Shown: positions 34,274-43,081, counted from the stretch's first letter. The stretch is 64,000 nucleotides of DNA from Microbacterium lushaniae (GCF_008727775.1 NZ_CP044232.1:3224001-3288000); one strand, 5' to 3'. Numbers and translations are program-made. Notes: generated by a model from the sequence alone, not told the origin.

Positions 34274-35637
34274 CCGATCCGACCATCGCCCTGCCCGCCA
34301 GCCGCGTCCCCGTGATCGGGGAGTACGACGTCGTCGTGGTCGGCGGCGGGCCCGCCGGCCTGCTCGCGGCCACGGCGGCGTCGCGCGCGGGACGGTCCAC
34401 ACTGCTCATCGAGCGATACGGCTTCCTCGGCGGCGCCGGGACGATGGGCGGGCTGAGCACCTTCTGCGGTCTGCACGCCCGCGTGTACGGCGAGGACCGG
34501 CTCGTGGTGCACGGGTTCGCGGACGAGCTGTACGACCGCCTCCACGCCCTCGACGGACTGAACGAGCCGCACCTGTCCGTCGACGACCGCATCCAGGCCG
34601 TCGCCTTCGACATCTCGGCGTACAAGATCGCCGCCGACGAACTGCTGCTGGCCGGCGGGGCGGAAGTGCTCTTCCACGCCGTCGCCGTCGACGTGGTGAT
34701 GTCGGGCGACGACACGATCGACGCGGTCGTCATCGAATCGAAGTCCGGACGCGCTGCCGTGCGCGGGCGGTTCTTCATCGACGGGTCGGGAGACGCCGAC
34801 ATCGCCGCGTGGGCAGGCGCCCCCTACGAGCGGGCCGAGCACCTGCTCTACCCGTCGTTGATGTTCCGGATCAACGGCGTCGACCCGGAGCGCGCCGGCG
34901 AAGCGTGGAAGACGATCCGGCGGCGGATGGAGGAGGCAGAGGCCGCCGGCACCCACCGATTCCCCCGCAAGAAGCCGATCGTCCGGCCGCAGCGCAATCC
35001 GATCGAGTGGCGCTCGAACCTCACGCAGCTCAGCAACGAGGACGGCTCGGCCATCGACGGCACGGATGTGCGCCAGCTCACGCGGGGCGAGATCCAGGGC
35101 CGTCGTCAGGTCAAAGACACCTTCGCGTTCATCCGGGAGAACACCCCCGGGTTCGAGGATGCGTACGTCGTGGACATCGCCCCGCAGATCGGCATCCGCG
35201 AGACGCGTCGCATCGTCGGGGAGTACCAGCTCACCGAGCAGGACGTGCTCGGCTGCGCCGACTTCGACGACACGATCGGGGTCAACGGCTGGCCGGTCGA
35301 GGCGCATGTGCCCGGCGACGTCGAGTTCCGGTTCCCGCCGGTGGATTCGCGCGGCTACAACCAGCTCCCCTACCGGATGCTGGTGCCCCAGGTCGTACGC
35401 AATCTCCTCGTCGCCGGCCGGTGTGCGTCGATGACCCAGCGCGGGCAGTCCTCCGGACGAGTCACCGGCCCGTGCTTCGCCATGGGGCAGGCCGCCGGCA
35501 CCGCCGCCGACCTCGCGCTGAGCGGTGACGGTACGGGCTCCGGCGTGGATGTGGCGCGACTGAAGGAGCGTCTGGAAGCCGACGGGGCGTTCCTCGGGAC
35601 GCGCCTGCCGGAGGGTGTGACCGTTCCGGTGGCGTGA
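34270..35637 (+). CDS. FAD-dependent oxidoreductase (FAD_oxidored family)
   Basis: 455 residues. The dinucleotide-binding motif is YDVVVVGGGPAGLLAATAASRAG, followed by ERYGFLGGAGTMGGLST, a segment typical of this FAD family. FIDGSGDADIAAWAG and, near the end, NLLVAGRCASMTQRGQSSGRVTGPCFAMGQAAG form the second FAD contact. The start overlaps the dehydratase stop by 4 bp. It probably oxidises a hydroxy or enoic acid in the same route; the substrate is unknown. It converges on the IclR gene with a 3-bp gap. Confidence 0.87.
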   Translation: MTDPTIALPASRVPVIGEYDVVVVGGGPAGLLAATAASRAGRSTLLIERYGFLGGAGTMGGLSTFCGLHARVYGEDRLVVHGFADELYDRLHALDGLNEPHLSVDDRIQAVAFDISAYKIAADELLLAGGAEVLFHAVAVDVVMSGDDTIDAVVIESKSGRAAVRGRFFIDGSGDADIAAWAGAPYERAEHLLYPSLMFRINGVDPERAGEAWKTIRRRMEEAEAAGTHRFPRKKPIVRPQRNPIEWRSNLTQLSNEDGSAIDGTDVRQLTRGEIQGRRQVKDTFAFIRENTPGFEDAYVVDIAPQIGIRETRRIVGEYQLTEQDVLGCADFDDTIGVNGWPVEAHVPGDVEFRFPPVDSRGYNQLPYRMLVPQVVRNLLVAGRCASMTQRGQSSGRVTGPCFAMGQAAGTAADLALSGDGTGSGVDVARLKERLEADGAFLGTRLPEGVTVPVA

Positions 35638-35640
35638 GGA

Positions 35641-36435
35641 TCACCGGTCGGCGCGGAAAACCTGCGGGTTCGCGTTGCGGTAGGCCCGGGCGATCTCGTC
35701 GGCTGCGGTGCGCAGCACCGGCATGACGGTCTCCGTCAGGCTCTGCTCGGTCTCGCGCACCGTGGTCGACGACGCTGCGATCGCACCGATCGCCTGCCCA
35801 CCCGCGAGGATCGGCACGGCGACGGCGACCTGGCCCGGATTCAGCTCTTCCAGGGACACGTCGAACCCGCGTTCGCGCACGAGCTCCAGCCGCTCCCGCA
35901 ACCGGTCGGGATCGGCGACGGTGCGTGGGGTGTAGGTCTCCAGGGCCGTCGAGGCGAGCAGGACGGTGAGTTCCGGCTCGGTCAACTGGGCCAGCAGCAC
36001 CTTGCCGATCGCGGTGGCGTGAGCGGGCAGACGGTTGCCCACCCGCACCGAGTCCGGCAGCGGCCGACGGTCCTCGACACGGGCGACGTGGATGACCTCG
36101 AGTCCGTCCAGTACGCCGATGCTGCACGTCTCACCGGTGCGCTCGACGACCTCCGTCATGTAGGTGTACGAGATCTCCGGCAGCGACGACGCGGTGAAGT
36201 ATCCCGAGCCGAGCTCCAGGATGCGCGGCGTCAGGCTCCATGACCCGTTCGTGGACTCGGTGTAGCCGAGGTGGGCGAAGGTCAGCAGGATGCGACGGAC
36301 CACGGGGCGGGCAAGACCCACCCGCGCCGAGATCTCGGCCACGCTCAGCGGCCCCTCCCGGCGATTGAACGCCCGCAGCACCTGGACGGCTCGCTCGATG
36401 CTCTGGATCCTGTCGCGCGACCGCTCCTCCGACAT
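35641..36435 (-). CDS. IclR-family transcriptional regulator
   Basis: 264 residues. The winged helix contains IQSIERAVQVLRAFNRREGPLSVAEISARVGLARPVVRRILLTF. The C-terminal effector domain has LEVIHVARVEDRR, LPAHATAIGKVLLAQL and IAASSTTVRETEQSLTETVMPVLR. The ATG at 36435 follows AGGAGGGG. It is tail-to-tail with the FAD oxidoreductase and most likely regulates the divergent MFS/dehydratase unit through the inverted repeat at 32456-32491. Confidence 0.92.
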   Translation of the reverse strand: MSEERSRDRIQSIERAVQVLRAFNRREGPLSVAEISARVGLARPVVRRILLTFAHLGYTESTNGSWSLTPRILELGSGYFTASSLPEISYTYMTEVVERTGETCSIGVLDGLEVIHVARVEDRRPLPDSVRVGNRLPAHATAIGKVLLAQLTEPELTVLLASTALETYTPRTVADPDRLRERLELVRERGFDVSLEELNPGQVAVAVPILAGGQAIGAIAASSTTVRETEQSLTETVMPVLRTAADEIARAYRNANPQVFRADR

Positions 36436-36493
36436 GCCGCCCCTCCTGTGCGCGCTCTGCGAGAGAGCGGCACCAGCCTACGGGGACGGCGGC

Positions 36494-37357
36494 CTACATC
36501 CCCTCCCGCAGCCCGTACACCGACTCGTGCCACGGGATGAAGAACCGCTTCGCCTCGTTGACGATGAGGTACAGCGCCAGCCCGATCAGCGAGAGCAGCA
36601 GGATGAGGGCGAACGTGCGCGCGGCATCCAGCGAGTTCATCGCCCGCACCACCATCGCGCCGAGCCCCACGCTGCCCCCCAGGTACTCCCCGACGATCGC
36701 GCCGGTGGTGGCCAGGACGATCCCGACCTCCATACCGGCGAACAGGTACGGCTGCAGGCTCCGCATCTCCAGCTGGGTGAACATCTGGGCGCGGGAGGCA
36801 TTGAGGCTCCGCATCACCTCGCGCTGTCCCCGCTCGACCGAGCGCACGCCCAGCAGGACGTTGAGCATGACCGGGAAGAAGGCCAGCAGTGCCGCGAGCA
36901 GGACCTTCGAGGTGATGCCGAAGCCGAACCAGATGACGAACAGCGGGATGAAGGCGACCTTCGGCGCCACCTGTGCGACGACGATGAGAGGGCGGATGCT
37001 CACTTCGAGCCACGGCAGCTTGCCGAACGCGACGCCGACGATGACGCCCATCAGCACGGCGATGACGAAGCCGACGAGGATCTCGGTCAGGGTCACCGCG
37101 GCCTCCCCCCACGTGCTGCCGTCCAGCACGAGCGTCACGAACGCCTCCCCCACCGCTGCCGGCGGCGGGAAGACGAACGGGTTGACCTTCAGCGCCGTGA
37201 CCAGCACCTGCCACACGACGATGATCAGCACGACCAGCGAGGGTGTGACGATCCACGGCAGGATCTTCAGGATGCGCCCCTCGGACTGGCGGCGCTGCTC
37301 GGTGACGACCGTCGTCGTCGTGGGTTCTTCCGGCGGGGCCGCCTGCGCAGTTGCCAT
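36494..37357 (-). CDS. ABC transporter permease, taurine/nitrate/sulfonate (SsuC/TauC) type
   Basis: 287 residues with about six membrane spans. WQVLVTALKVNPFVFPPPAAVGEAF starts the transmembrane domain. The coupling loop is VMRSLNASRAQMFTQLEMRSLQPYLFAGMEVGIVLA, and VGEYLGGSVGLGAMVVRAMN is typical of SsuC-like permeases. The last gene of the minus-strand operon that includes the ATPase (4-bp gap), binding protein and aconitase X genes. Imports a small anion, perhaps the organic acid degraded by the neighbours. Confidence 0.9.
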   Translation of the reverse strand: MATAQAAPPEEPTTTTVVTEQRRQSEGRILKILPWIVTPSLVVLIIVVWQVLVTALKVNPFVFPPPAAVGEAFVTLVLDGSTWGEAAVTLTEILVGFVIAVLMGVIVGVAFGKLPWLEVSIRPLIVVAQVAPKVAFIPLFVIWFGFGITSKVLLAALLAFFPVMLNVLLGVRSVERGQREVMRSLNASRAQMFTQLEMRSLQPYLFAGMEVGIVLATTGAIVGEYLGGSVGLGAMVVRAMNSLDAARTFALILLLSLIGLALYLIVNEAKRFFIPWHESVYGLREGM

Positions 37358-37361
37358 GGGG

Positions 37362-38195
37362 TCAGTCCTCCTCGTCGAGGTCGTGGCGAAGGTTCCGGAC
37401 GATGTCGTTGAACCCGGGGGTGGTCTGCAGTTCGATGCCGCGCGGCTTGGCGTCCGGGACCGGCAGGATCTGACGGATGCGCCCGGGGCGGGGCGTCATG
37501 TGCACCACCCGGTCGGCGAGGAACACCGCTTCGGGGATGTCGTGCGTGACGAACACGACGGTCGAGCCGGTCTCCAGGACGATGCGCTGCAGTTCGAGAT
37601 TCATGCGCTCGCGCGTCAGGGCATCCAGCGCACCGAACGGCTCGTCCATCAGCAGCAGGTCCGGTTTCGTGCTCAGCGCGCGCGCGATGGCGGCCCGCTG
37701 ACGCATGCCGCCGGACAGCTCCCGGGGAAACGACTTCTCGAATCCGCTCAGCCCCACGAGGGCGGCGAGCTCGGTCGCCCTCTTCCGGCGTGCGGCCTTG
37801 TCCACTCCGCGCAGCTTGAGCGGCAGCGCGATGTTGTCCAGGACCGAGAACCAGGGGAAGAGGTTGCTCTCCTGGAAGACGAAGCCCAGCCGCGTCACGG
37901 CGGAGCTCTCGACGTGGCCGTTGCGCCAGAGATGACGCCCATCCACCTCGATGGTCCCCGACGTCGGGGACAGCAGGCCCCCGATCATGCGCAGAAGCGT
38001 GGTCTTGCCGCATCCGGATCGACCGATGAGTGCGACGAACTCGCCTCGCTCGATATCGAGATCGATCCCGGAGACGGCGTGGGTGACGCCGGCCTTGGTG
38101 TGGAAGTCCCGCCCTACGCCGCGGATGCGGAGCCGCGGCAGAACCTGCTCCTCGCCGGCCTGCTCGGGCCCCGCGACGGTCGCCTGGTTGCTCAT
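37362..38195 (-). CDS. ABC transporter ATP-binding protein, SsuB/TauB type
   Basis: 277 residues. Walker A GRSGCGKTTLLRMIGG, Q-loop LGFVFQESNLFPW, signature LSGGMRQRAAIARAL, Walker B LLLMDEPFGALD and H-loop FVTHDIPEAVFLADRV are all intact. The ATG at 38195 has GAGGAGAT. It energises the adjacent taurine/nitrate-type permease. Confidence 0.92.
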   Translation of the reverse strand: MSNQATVAGPEQAGEEQVLPRLRIRGVGRDFHTKAGVTHAVSGIDLDIERGEFVALIGRSGCGKTTLLRMIGGLLSPTSGTIEVDGRHLWRNGHVESSAVTRLGFVFQESNLFPWFSVLDNIALPLKLRGVDKAARRKRATELAALVGLSGFEKSFPRELSGGMRQRAAIARALSTKPDLLLMDEPFGALDALTRERMNLELQRIVLETGSTVVFVTHDIPEAVFLADRVVHMTPRPGRIRQILPVPDAKPRGIELQTTPGFNDIVRNLRHDLDEED

Positions 38196-38214
38196 GTGAT
38201 CTCCTCGGATCGTG

Positions 38215-39303
38215 TCACTCGGCCGGGACGTGATCGTCGATGATCCACTCCGCCGGGTCCTGTCCGCCCTCGAGCAGCCCTGCCGCCACGTACGTGTCGT
38301 ACGTGGCGGTCCACGCCTCCATGTTGTTCTCCAGCAGGGAGGCCCCGCCGTCCGCGTCCACCCAGGTCTGCGTCGTGTAGATCTCGAGTGCGTCGGCAGC
38401 GACCTCGTCGTCCGCCAGGGCGGGGAAGCTCCAGTCACCGCTGTCGCGCAGGGTCTTCAGGACATTCGAGAACCCGTTCGGCGCGTCGTCGATGACGTCC
38501 TGCACCGCTTCCTGGATCGCGGCCAGGAACGCCTCGATCTGGGCGACCTTCGTCTCGTCCTGGAGGTTGGCTTCGGTGGTGATCCAGGTCTGGATGTCGG
38601 GCGCGTCGCCCAGGCCCGCGTCGTCGACGACGGCGTCGTCGTTCTGCTGCCCGATCGCGAGCGACGTGTCCAGGCTCACGATGTAGCCGTCCAGCTGCCC
38701 CTGCCGCACGACCTCGAGGGTCGCTGCCGTCACCGGTACGGCCTGGCGCGTCACCGAGTCGGCGGCGATTCCGGCGTCGTCCAGGGTGAGATCCAGCAGC
38801 TTCTCGCTGGTGCCTCCGACCGAGCCCATGCCGATCGTCTTGCCCTCGATGTCGGCGGGCGACTCGATGGGGCTCCCCTCGACGGAGATCATGCGGAGGT
38901 TCGACTTGTAGGCCATCGTGCCGACGGCCCGGATGGGCTGACCGTCCTCCATCGGCGGGAAGACGTCGACGGTGCTCGCTCGGGTGATGGTGGTCGCGCC
39001 GCCCAGCAGCGACTGGATCGCCGCCGAGGTGCCCTGCACCGGCTGCAGCTGCACGTCGAGCCCGTGCTTTTCGAAGTACCCGCCCGAGTAGGCGAACATC
39101 TCGGGGGTGAAGCTGAAGGATTCCAGCGGGAGGAAGGTGACGACCGTCATGCTTCCCAGGTCGACTTCGCCCGTGCCCTCGGTGGTCGCGGGCTCCGCGT
39201 CGCCCCCCGAGCACCCCGAGAGGGCGAGGGCGCCGGCGGCCACGGAGGCAACGAGAAGCAGAGAGTGACGTCGGATGGCCTTTCGGCGGACTGCTGTGAT
39301 CAT
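38215..39303 (-). CDS. ABC transporter substrate-binding lipoprotein, SsuA/NMT1 type
   Basis: 362 residues. A basic N-terminus MITAVRRKAIRRH and hydrophobic stretch lead to the lipobox LALSGCSG with cysteine at residue 31. The mature protein has FLPLESFSFTPEMFAYSGGYFEKHGLDVQL, GGATTITRASTVDVFPP and IEGKTIGMGSVGGTSEKLL, the pattern of SsuA/TauA/ThiY-like proteins. It lies downstream of the aconitase X genes, with a shared regulatory motif in the 87-bp gap. Ligand is unknown, probably a small carboxylate or sulfonate. Confidence 0.88.
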   Translation of the reverse strand: MITAVRRKAIRRHSLLLVASVAAGALALSGCSGGDAEPATTEGTGEVDLGSMTVVTFLPLESFSFTPEMFAYSGGYFEKHGLDVQLQPVQGTSAAIQSLLGGATTITRASTVDVFPPMEDGQPIRAVGTMAYKSNLRMISVEGSPIESPADIEGKTIGMGSVGGTSEKLLDLTLDDAGIAADSVTRQAVPVTAATLEVVRQGQLDGYIVSLDTSLAIGQQNDDAVVDDAGLGDAPDIQTWITTEANLQDETKVAQIEAFLAAIQEAVQDVIDDAPNGFSNVLKTLRDSGDWSFPALADDEVAADALEIYTTQTWVDADGGASLLENNMEAWTATYDTYVAAGLLEGGQDPAEWIIDDHVPAE

Positions 39304-39387
39304 GTCTGACTCCTGTGTCGGGACCCGCTCACGCCGTTGCGAGCGTCAGGTCGAGTCTGCGAAGGACGAGGCGGGGTGCCAACCACT

Positions 39388-39403
39388 TTTTCACCCAATG
39401 GAA
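39388..39403. promoter_or_regulatory. Shared motif TTTTCACCCAATGGAA, possible IclR operator
   Basis: This 16-base near-palindrome recurs with two substitutions at 43082-43098. It overlaps the stop of the aconitase X small subunit gene and lies 85 bp before the importer start at 39303. Placing it ahead of two transcription units of the same pathway suggests binding by the IclR protein encoded at 49352-50143. Confidence 0.5.
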
Positions 39404-39816
39404 CCGTCCACCGCGGGCCACACGCGGATGCGTCCGGATGTGCCGTCGACCTCCACGGTGTCGCCGGTGCGGATGGTGCGGTGCGGGAGGGGCTCGGCGC
39501 CCACCACGGTCGGCACGCGCGTGAGGATGGCGCCCAGGACGGCTTTGGTCGTGACCACGTCGAAGACCATCCCGGCCGGCGCGGTGCCCATCAGCCGGGT
39601 GCTCTGGAAGAAGCTGGACCACCCCGACGACCCCTTCGCGCCGGGGAAGACGAGGATGCGGCCGGTGAAGCAGACGCCGAACAGTTCGTGTCGCGGCTCG
39701 ATCACCGTGCCGGTGGCGACGTCGATCCCCCCGAAGCCGGAGATGGGCTCCGCGGTGACCAGCGCGGAGGCGCGCACCACGCCGCCCACGATTCCACGCC
39801 CGGTCAGTTCGATCAC
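39391..39816 (-). CDS. Aconitase X swivel domain protein (DUF126), small subunit
   Basis: 141 residues from GTG 39816, which overlaps the large-subunit stop (GTGA). LTGRGIVGGVVRASALVTAEPISGFGGIDVATG is the start of the swivel domain. CFTGRILVFPGAKGSSGWSSFFQS contains the G-S-S-G loop thought to face the active site, and PLPHRTIRTGDTVEVDG ends the barrel. The two-gene form is AcnX type II, as in cis-3-hydroxyproline dehydratase and mevalonate-5-phosphate dehydratase. Confidence 0.88.
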   Translation of the reverse strand: MIELTGRGIVGGVVRASALVTAEPISGFGGIDVATGTVIEPRHELFGVCFTGRILVFPGAKGSSGWSSFFQSTRLMGTAPAGMVFDVVTTKAVLGAILTRVPTVVGAEPLPHRTIRTGDTVEVDGTSGRIRVWPAVDGSIG

Positions 39817-41093
39817 GCGAGCTCTCCGCGCCACCGGCCCGTGAGCGCCGCATCCACGCACTCGGCGGTCGTGCCGAACCACGCCTCGATGCCGAGGATC
39901 GCCGGGAGGTAATGCGCCTGCTTGGCCGAATCCGTCGCCATGACGCGGGTCCCCGGGGGAGCCGCCCGCGACATGGCGGGGCAGGAGTCGGTCAGCACGT
40001 GGCCACCGGCCCGCATGATGGTGCGCGTCCATCCGGCGCGCAGCGATTCCGCGGCCAGCGCGCGCGGAAGCATGACCCACAGCTGCGCGCTCGTGCTGAG
40101 GCGGCGGCCATCGAGCAGCTGGGCGATCTCGGCGACCTGCTCCAGGGATGCGTGCGGGCATCCCAGCAGCACGAAGTCGACGTCGGTGCTCGTGCCCTGT
40201 GCGTTCAGCGTCTCGTAAACGGCCGCGCGCTCCCGCTTTCCGTAACGGATCGGTTCCACAGGCGAGCGGCCGCCGAACGCCGCCTCGAGGGTCGGGGCCT
40301 CCGGGGTCACCCCGGGAAGGTGGTAGATCTCGACGCCACCGGAGGTCGCGGTCGCGGCACCGAAGTGCTTGAGGTTGGAATCGCCGGCCGCGTGCAGCCG
40401 GCCGGTGACCGCCGGCCGCGCTTCCTGGACCGCCTCGCCGACGAAATACCCCAACATGCCCCATTCACGGAAGTCGGCGACATCGATCTCGGCCGAGACG
40501 TGGTGAGTGGCGTAGCGGTTCTCCGGCACGTGATTGCCCCAGTAGGGGATCTTGCCGGTGAGTGACGCGGCACCCGTGGATGCTGCGCCCTCGCAGTTGG
40601 TGCGGGCGCCGAGGACGGAGTTGGCGTAGACGACCGCGGAGGACTCCATCCAGGCGCAGTGCTCATCGCGCGCGGGCACGTTCCCCACCTGGTAGGGCGT
40701 GCACGTGGCCAGGACGGTCACGCCGCGATCGGTGAAGTACGACTCCGCCTCATCCTGCATCCGGATGTTCTGCACCGGGTACGCCGTCAGCCCCTCCGCG
40801 TCCGCGCCGAAGCCGTGCTGGAGCTGACAGGTCGGCACCCGCATCGGGGGGATGTCGAGGGTGCGATCGGAGTCCAGGTTGATCACCGCGAAGGCGCGCT
40901 CCCAGCCTCCCTCCGCCACCAGCGCGGCCTTGGCCGGGGAGGGCTGGGTCATGGTCCCGGCGACGTTGCGGGTCTCGACCAGACGCTCGGCACCGAGCGC
41001 GTCGCCGTAGCGGATGAGCAGGTCCATCGCGGCGGCGACGGCATCCCCCTCGTCGCCGTCGCGCATCCGCTTCTCCTGCTCGGTCAGGCGCAC
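39813..41093 (-). CDS. Aconitase X catalytic subunit (DUF521)
   Basis: 426 residues from GTG 41093 (ribosome-binding GAGGAAC). VTVLATCTPYQVGNVP, ESSAVVYANSVLGARTNCEGA, LLGCPHASLEQ and VLTDSCPAM carry the cysteines expected to hold an iron-sulfur cluster, in the family order. AcnX enzymes dehydrate hydroxy acids. Known ones act on 3-hydroxyproline or mevalonate 5-phosphate. Here the neighbours (UGSC-type protein, acyl-CoA genes, organic anion importer) point to an undefined hydroxy-carboxylate. Confidence 0.9.
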   Translation of the reverse strand: MRLTEQEKRMRDGDEGDAVAAAMDLLIRYGDALGAERLVETRNVAGTMTQPSPAKAALVAEGGWERAFAVINLDSDRTLDIPPMRVPTCQLQHGFGADAEGLTAYPVQNIRMQDEAESYFTDRGVTVLATCTPYQVGNVPARDEHCAWMESSAVVYANSVLGARTNCEGAASTGAASLTGKIPYWGNHVPENRYATHHVSAEIDVADFREWGMLGYFVGEAVQEARPAVTGRLHAAGDSNLKHFGAATATSGGVEIYHLPGVTPEAPTLEAAFGGRSPVEPIRYGKRERAAVYETLNAQGTSTDVDFVLLGCPHASLEQVAEIAQLLDGRRLSTSAQLWVMLPRALAAESLRAGWTRTIMRAGGHVLTDSCPAMSRAAPPGTRVMATDSAKQAHYLPAILGIEAWFGTTAECVDAALTGRWRGELA

Positions 41094-41103
41094 GGGAGGT
41101 TCC

Positions 41104-41358
41104 TCAGTGCGCGGCCGGCAGAACCACGTGGTCGAGGGAGTACGGCGTCGGCTCGAGCGCCTGCGCCATGATCGCCTCCATCACCGGCTGGGGGACGAGG
41201 CAGTCGGCGCACGCGCCTTCGGTCGCATCGATGCGGACGACGATGCGGTCGGCCTCTGCCGGCTGCCAGCTCAGGACGTACCCGTCGGCGGCCATCATCT
41301 CGGTGAACTGCGCCAGCGCGGCATCCACCGTCGTGGCGTCCTGCGATCCGCTCATCAT
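41104..41358 (-). CDS. Small NifU-like protein
   Basis: 84 residues from ATG 41358, overlapping the upstream gene stop; ATG 41355 is equally possible. DRIVVRIDATEGACADCLVPQPVMEAIMAQAL resembles the C-terminal NifU domain, where a C-x-x-C pair (here CADC near residues 51-54) binds iron-sulfur clusters. It lies directly before the iron-sulfur aconitase X genes and after the UGSC-type genes, so it may deliver a cluster to AcnX or take part in redox chemistry. The assignment is by motif only. Confidence 0.65.
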   Translation of the reverse strand: MMSGSQDATTVDAALAQFTEMMAADGYVLSWQPAEADRIVVRIDATEGACADCLVPQPVMEAIMAQALEPTPYSLDHVVLPAAH

Positions 41359-42461
41359 GAGCCTCCGATTCTGCTGAGCGAGAGAGGAATCTCCCGCGGG
41401 GGGTTGAGGGTGAAGATCTCCACGACCGCCGAGACCCCGGCGTTGTCGGCGCCGGCGACCATGATCTGCACCGAGGTGGGGTTGCTCAGCGCCGGGACGC
41501 GGTCGGGGGTGTCGGTCGCGCTGGCGCTGTCGGGCATCGAATCGGGGTGGGAGCCGGGCAGACGCCACCGGGTCTTGTGCGACAGCGCGTCCTTGCCGAC
41601 GGCGGCGAGGTCCTCTCGCCGCTGCGTTGCGTGCGCGAAGACGAAGTCGCGGAGATCCTGTTTGCTCCACCCGGCGCGTGCGAAGACGTCGGCGTGCTCG
41701 GGGGTGAGGACCAGCAGCGCGCTGGTGTATTCGTGGATCAGCGCGCCGGTCCGTGCGATGGTGTCGACGAAATCGCGCGCGAGCTGTTCCGGCTCCTGGG
41801 TGTGGCGGGCCTCGATGTGGATGACCGAGCGGATGACGAATGCCGTGACCACGTCGTCATCGGCGGCATAGCCGTGTTCGACGTGGAGCGGCTCCCACGG
41901 GCTCTGCTCCTCGTTCTCGGCGAGACACGACGAGTACTTGGCGGGGGTGCCCTGCGTGGCCTGGTCGAGCTTGTGCGGATGCAGGCCGAACACGTTGATG
42001 CAGCCGAGCCGGATGGCTCGCCCGATCGTGGCGTTGGCGCGGAACCCGGAGCCGAAGACGTTCCCGCGGCTGTTGAGTCCGATCCGCTCGCGGATGGGGC
42101 CGTTGACCACGAGCAGCGGTGCGGTTCCCGTCGTGGACTGCCAGATGCCGCGGGCGGGATGCGGCTCGGCGGCGATGGCCAGCCACGCGGACACCACGAC
42201 GGGGAAGTACTCCGGACGGCACCCCGCCATCGCCGCGTTGATGGCGGCCAGCCGCACCGTCAGGCGACGATTGAGATGCCCGATCTCGAAGAGCACCTCT
42301 TCGGGGTCGCGCGGCACCGTGGCCAGGAACGCGTCCAGCAGCGACTGCGTGACCGGGACGACGGGGAGACCGTCGGTCCACTCGTTGTCGTAGTAGTACT
42401 CGACGAGCTCCTGCACGCGCTCGGAGTCGGCGGTGGCCTGCGCCGGTGTGATCGTGGTCAT
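41355..42461 (-). CDS. Conserved protein of unknown function, partner of UGSC-family protein
   Basis: 368 residues from ATG 42461, chosen because GGAGGA lies nine bases upstream; ATG 42467 overlapping the previous stop is the alternative. Visible features: YYYDNEWTDGLPVVPVTQ near the N-terminus, VRLAAINAAMAGCRPEYFPVVVSAW, the segment TAPLLVVNGPIRERIGLNSRGNVFGSG, and FGLHPHKLDQATQGTPAKYSSCLAENE. Several histidines and cysteines could bind metal or take part in redox work. There are no membrane spans or signal peptide. It overlaps both neighbours, so it is surely expressed with the CGSC protein. Function unknown. Confidence 0.75.
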   Translation of the reverse strand: MTTITPAQATADSERVQELVEYYYDNEWTDGLPVVPVTQSLLDAFLATVPRDPEEVLFEIGHLNRRLTVRLAAINAAMAGCRPEYFPVVVSAWLAIAAEPHPARGIWQSTTGTAPLLVVNGPIRERIGLNSRGNVFGSGFRANATIGRAIRLGCINVFGLHPHKLDQATQGTPAKYSSCLAENEEQSPWEPLHVEHGYAADDDVVTAFVIRSVIHIEARHTQEPEQLARDFVDTIARTGALIHEYTSALLVLTPEHADVFARAGWSKQDLRDFVFAHATQRREDLAAVGKDALSHKTRWRLPGSHPDSMPDSASATDTPDRVPALSNPTSVQIMVAGADNAGVSAVVEIFTLNPPREIPLSLSRIGGS

Positions 42462-42463
42462 CG

Positions 42464-43006
42464 TCATCCTTCCTCCACGCCGAGGATCCGCAGGACCTCC
42501 GGCATCACGGTCGCCGCACGCTCGCGGACCTCCTGCGCCGACAGACTCGCCATAGGGTGGGCGACGGCCGTGAAGTCGAACGCGGGGAATCCCTGCACCT
42601 GCGCCATCGCCCGTCCCGACATGAGGAACGAATCGGACGTGATCGCGACGGCGGGAACCCCTGCCCGCTCGAACAGGATCCCGTCCGCCACCGTGGCGGC
42701 CGAGCACGATCCGCAGTCCCCCACCGCGGTGACGACGAGATCGTTCTCCGACGCGATCTGCTCGAGCAGCTCGCCGGCGACGGGGGTGCCGAAGTAGTCC
42801 TTCGTGTACAGCGTCGCCTCACCCGCACCGTGGTCGCCCTGCAACCGGGCGGCGATCTCCTCCAGAAGCATCGTGGAGTTCGGCTTGGTGTTGTCCAGCA
42901 ACCCGATGCGAAGTCCCTTCAGGCTGACCGGCCGTGGTGCGAGGGTGCCGTCTGCGGCGCCCTCCGCCATGCCGGTCGGGTCCAGGAGCGCTTCTTGCCA
43001 TGCCAT
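42464..43006 (-). CDS. UGSC-family protein with CGSC in place of selenocysteine motif
   Basis: 180 residues. The motif GDCGSCSAATVADG near residues 96-109 matches the UGSC family, in which some bacteria have selenocysteine at the first position; here it is a TGC cysteine. LKGLRIGLLDNTKPNSTMLLEEIA and FERAGVPAVAITSDSF give an alternating sheet/helix fold. It is the first gene of the minus-strand operon, 157 bp from the divergent alcohol dehydrogenase gene. A redox or thiol-adduct reaction at C-G-S-C is likely but not established. Confidence 0.82.
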   Translation of the reverse strand: MAWQEALLDPTGMAEGAADGTLAPRPVSLKGLRIGLLDNTKPNSTMLLEEIAARLQGDHGAGEATLYTKDYFGTPVAGELLEQIASENDLVVTAVGDCGSCSAATVADGILFERAGVPAVAITSDSFLMSGRAMAQVQGFPAFDFTAVAHPMASLSAQEVRERAATVMPEVLRILGVEEG

Positions 43007-43081
43007 GTCGGTGTCCCCTCGGTACGTCTGTGTCCAGGCGCGGTCAGACTGCCACGGGCCGGTGCGACTCGCGCAGGGCCG

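Noticed and set aside
42700..42730. Selenocysteine at the UGSC motif
   Set aside because: The codon at the first position is TGC, not TGA, and the frame continues normally.
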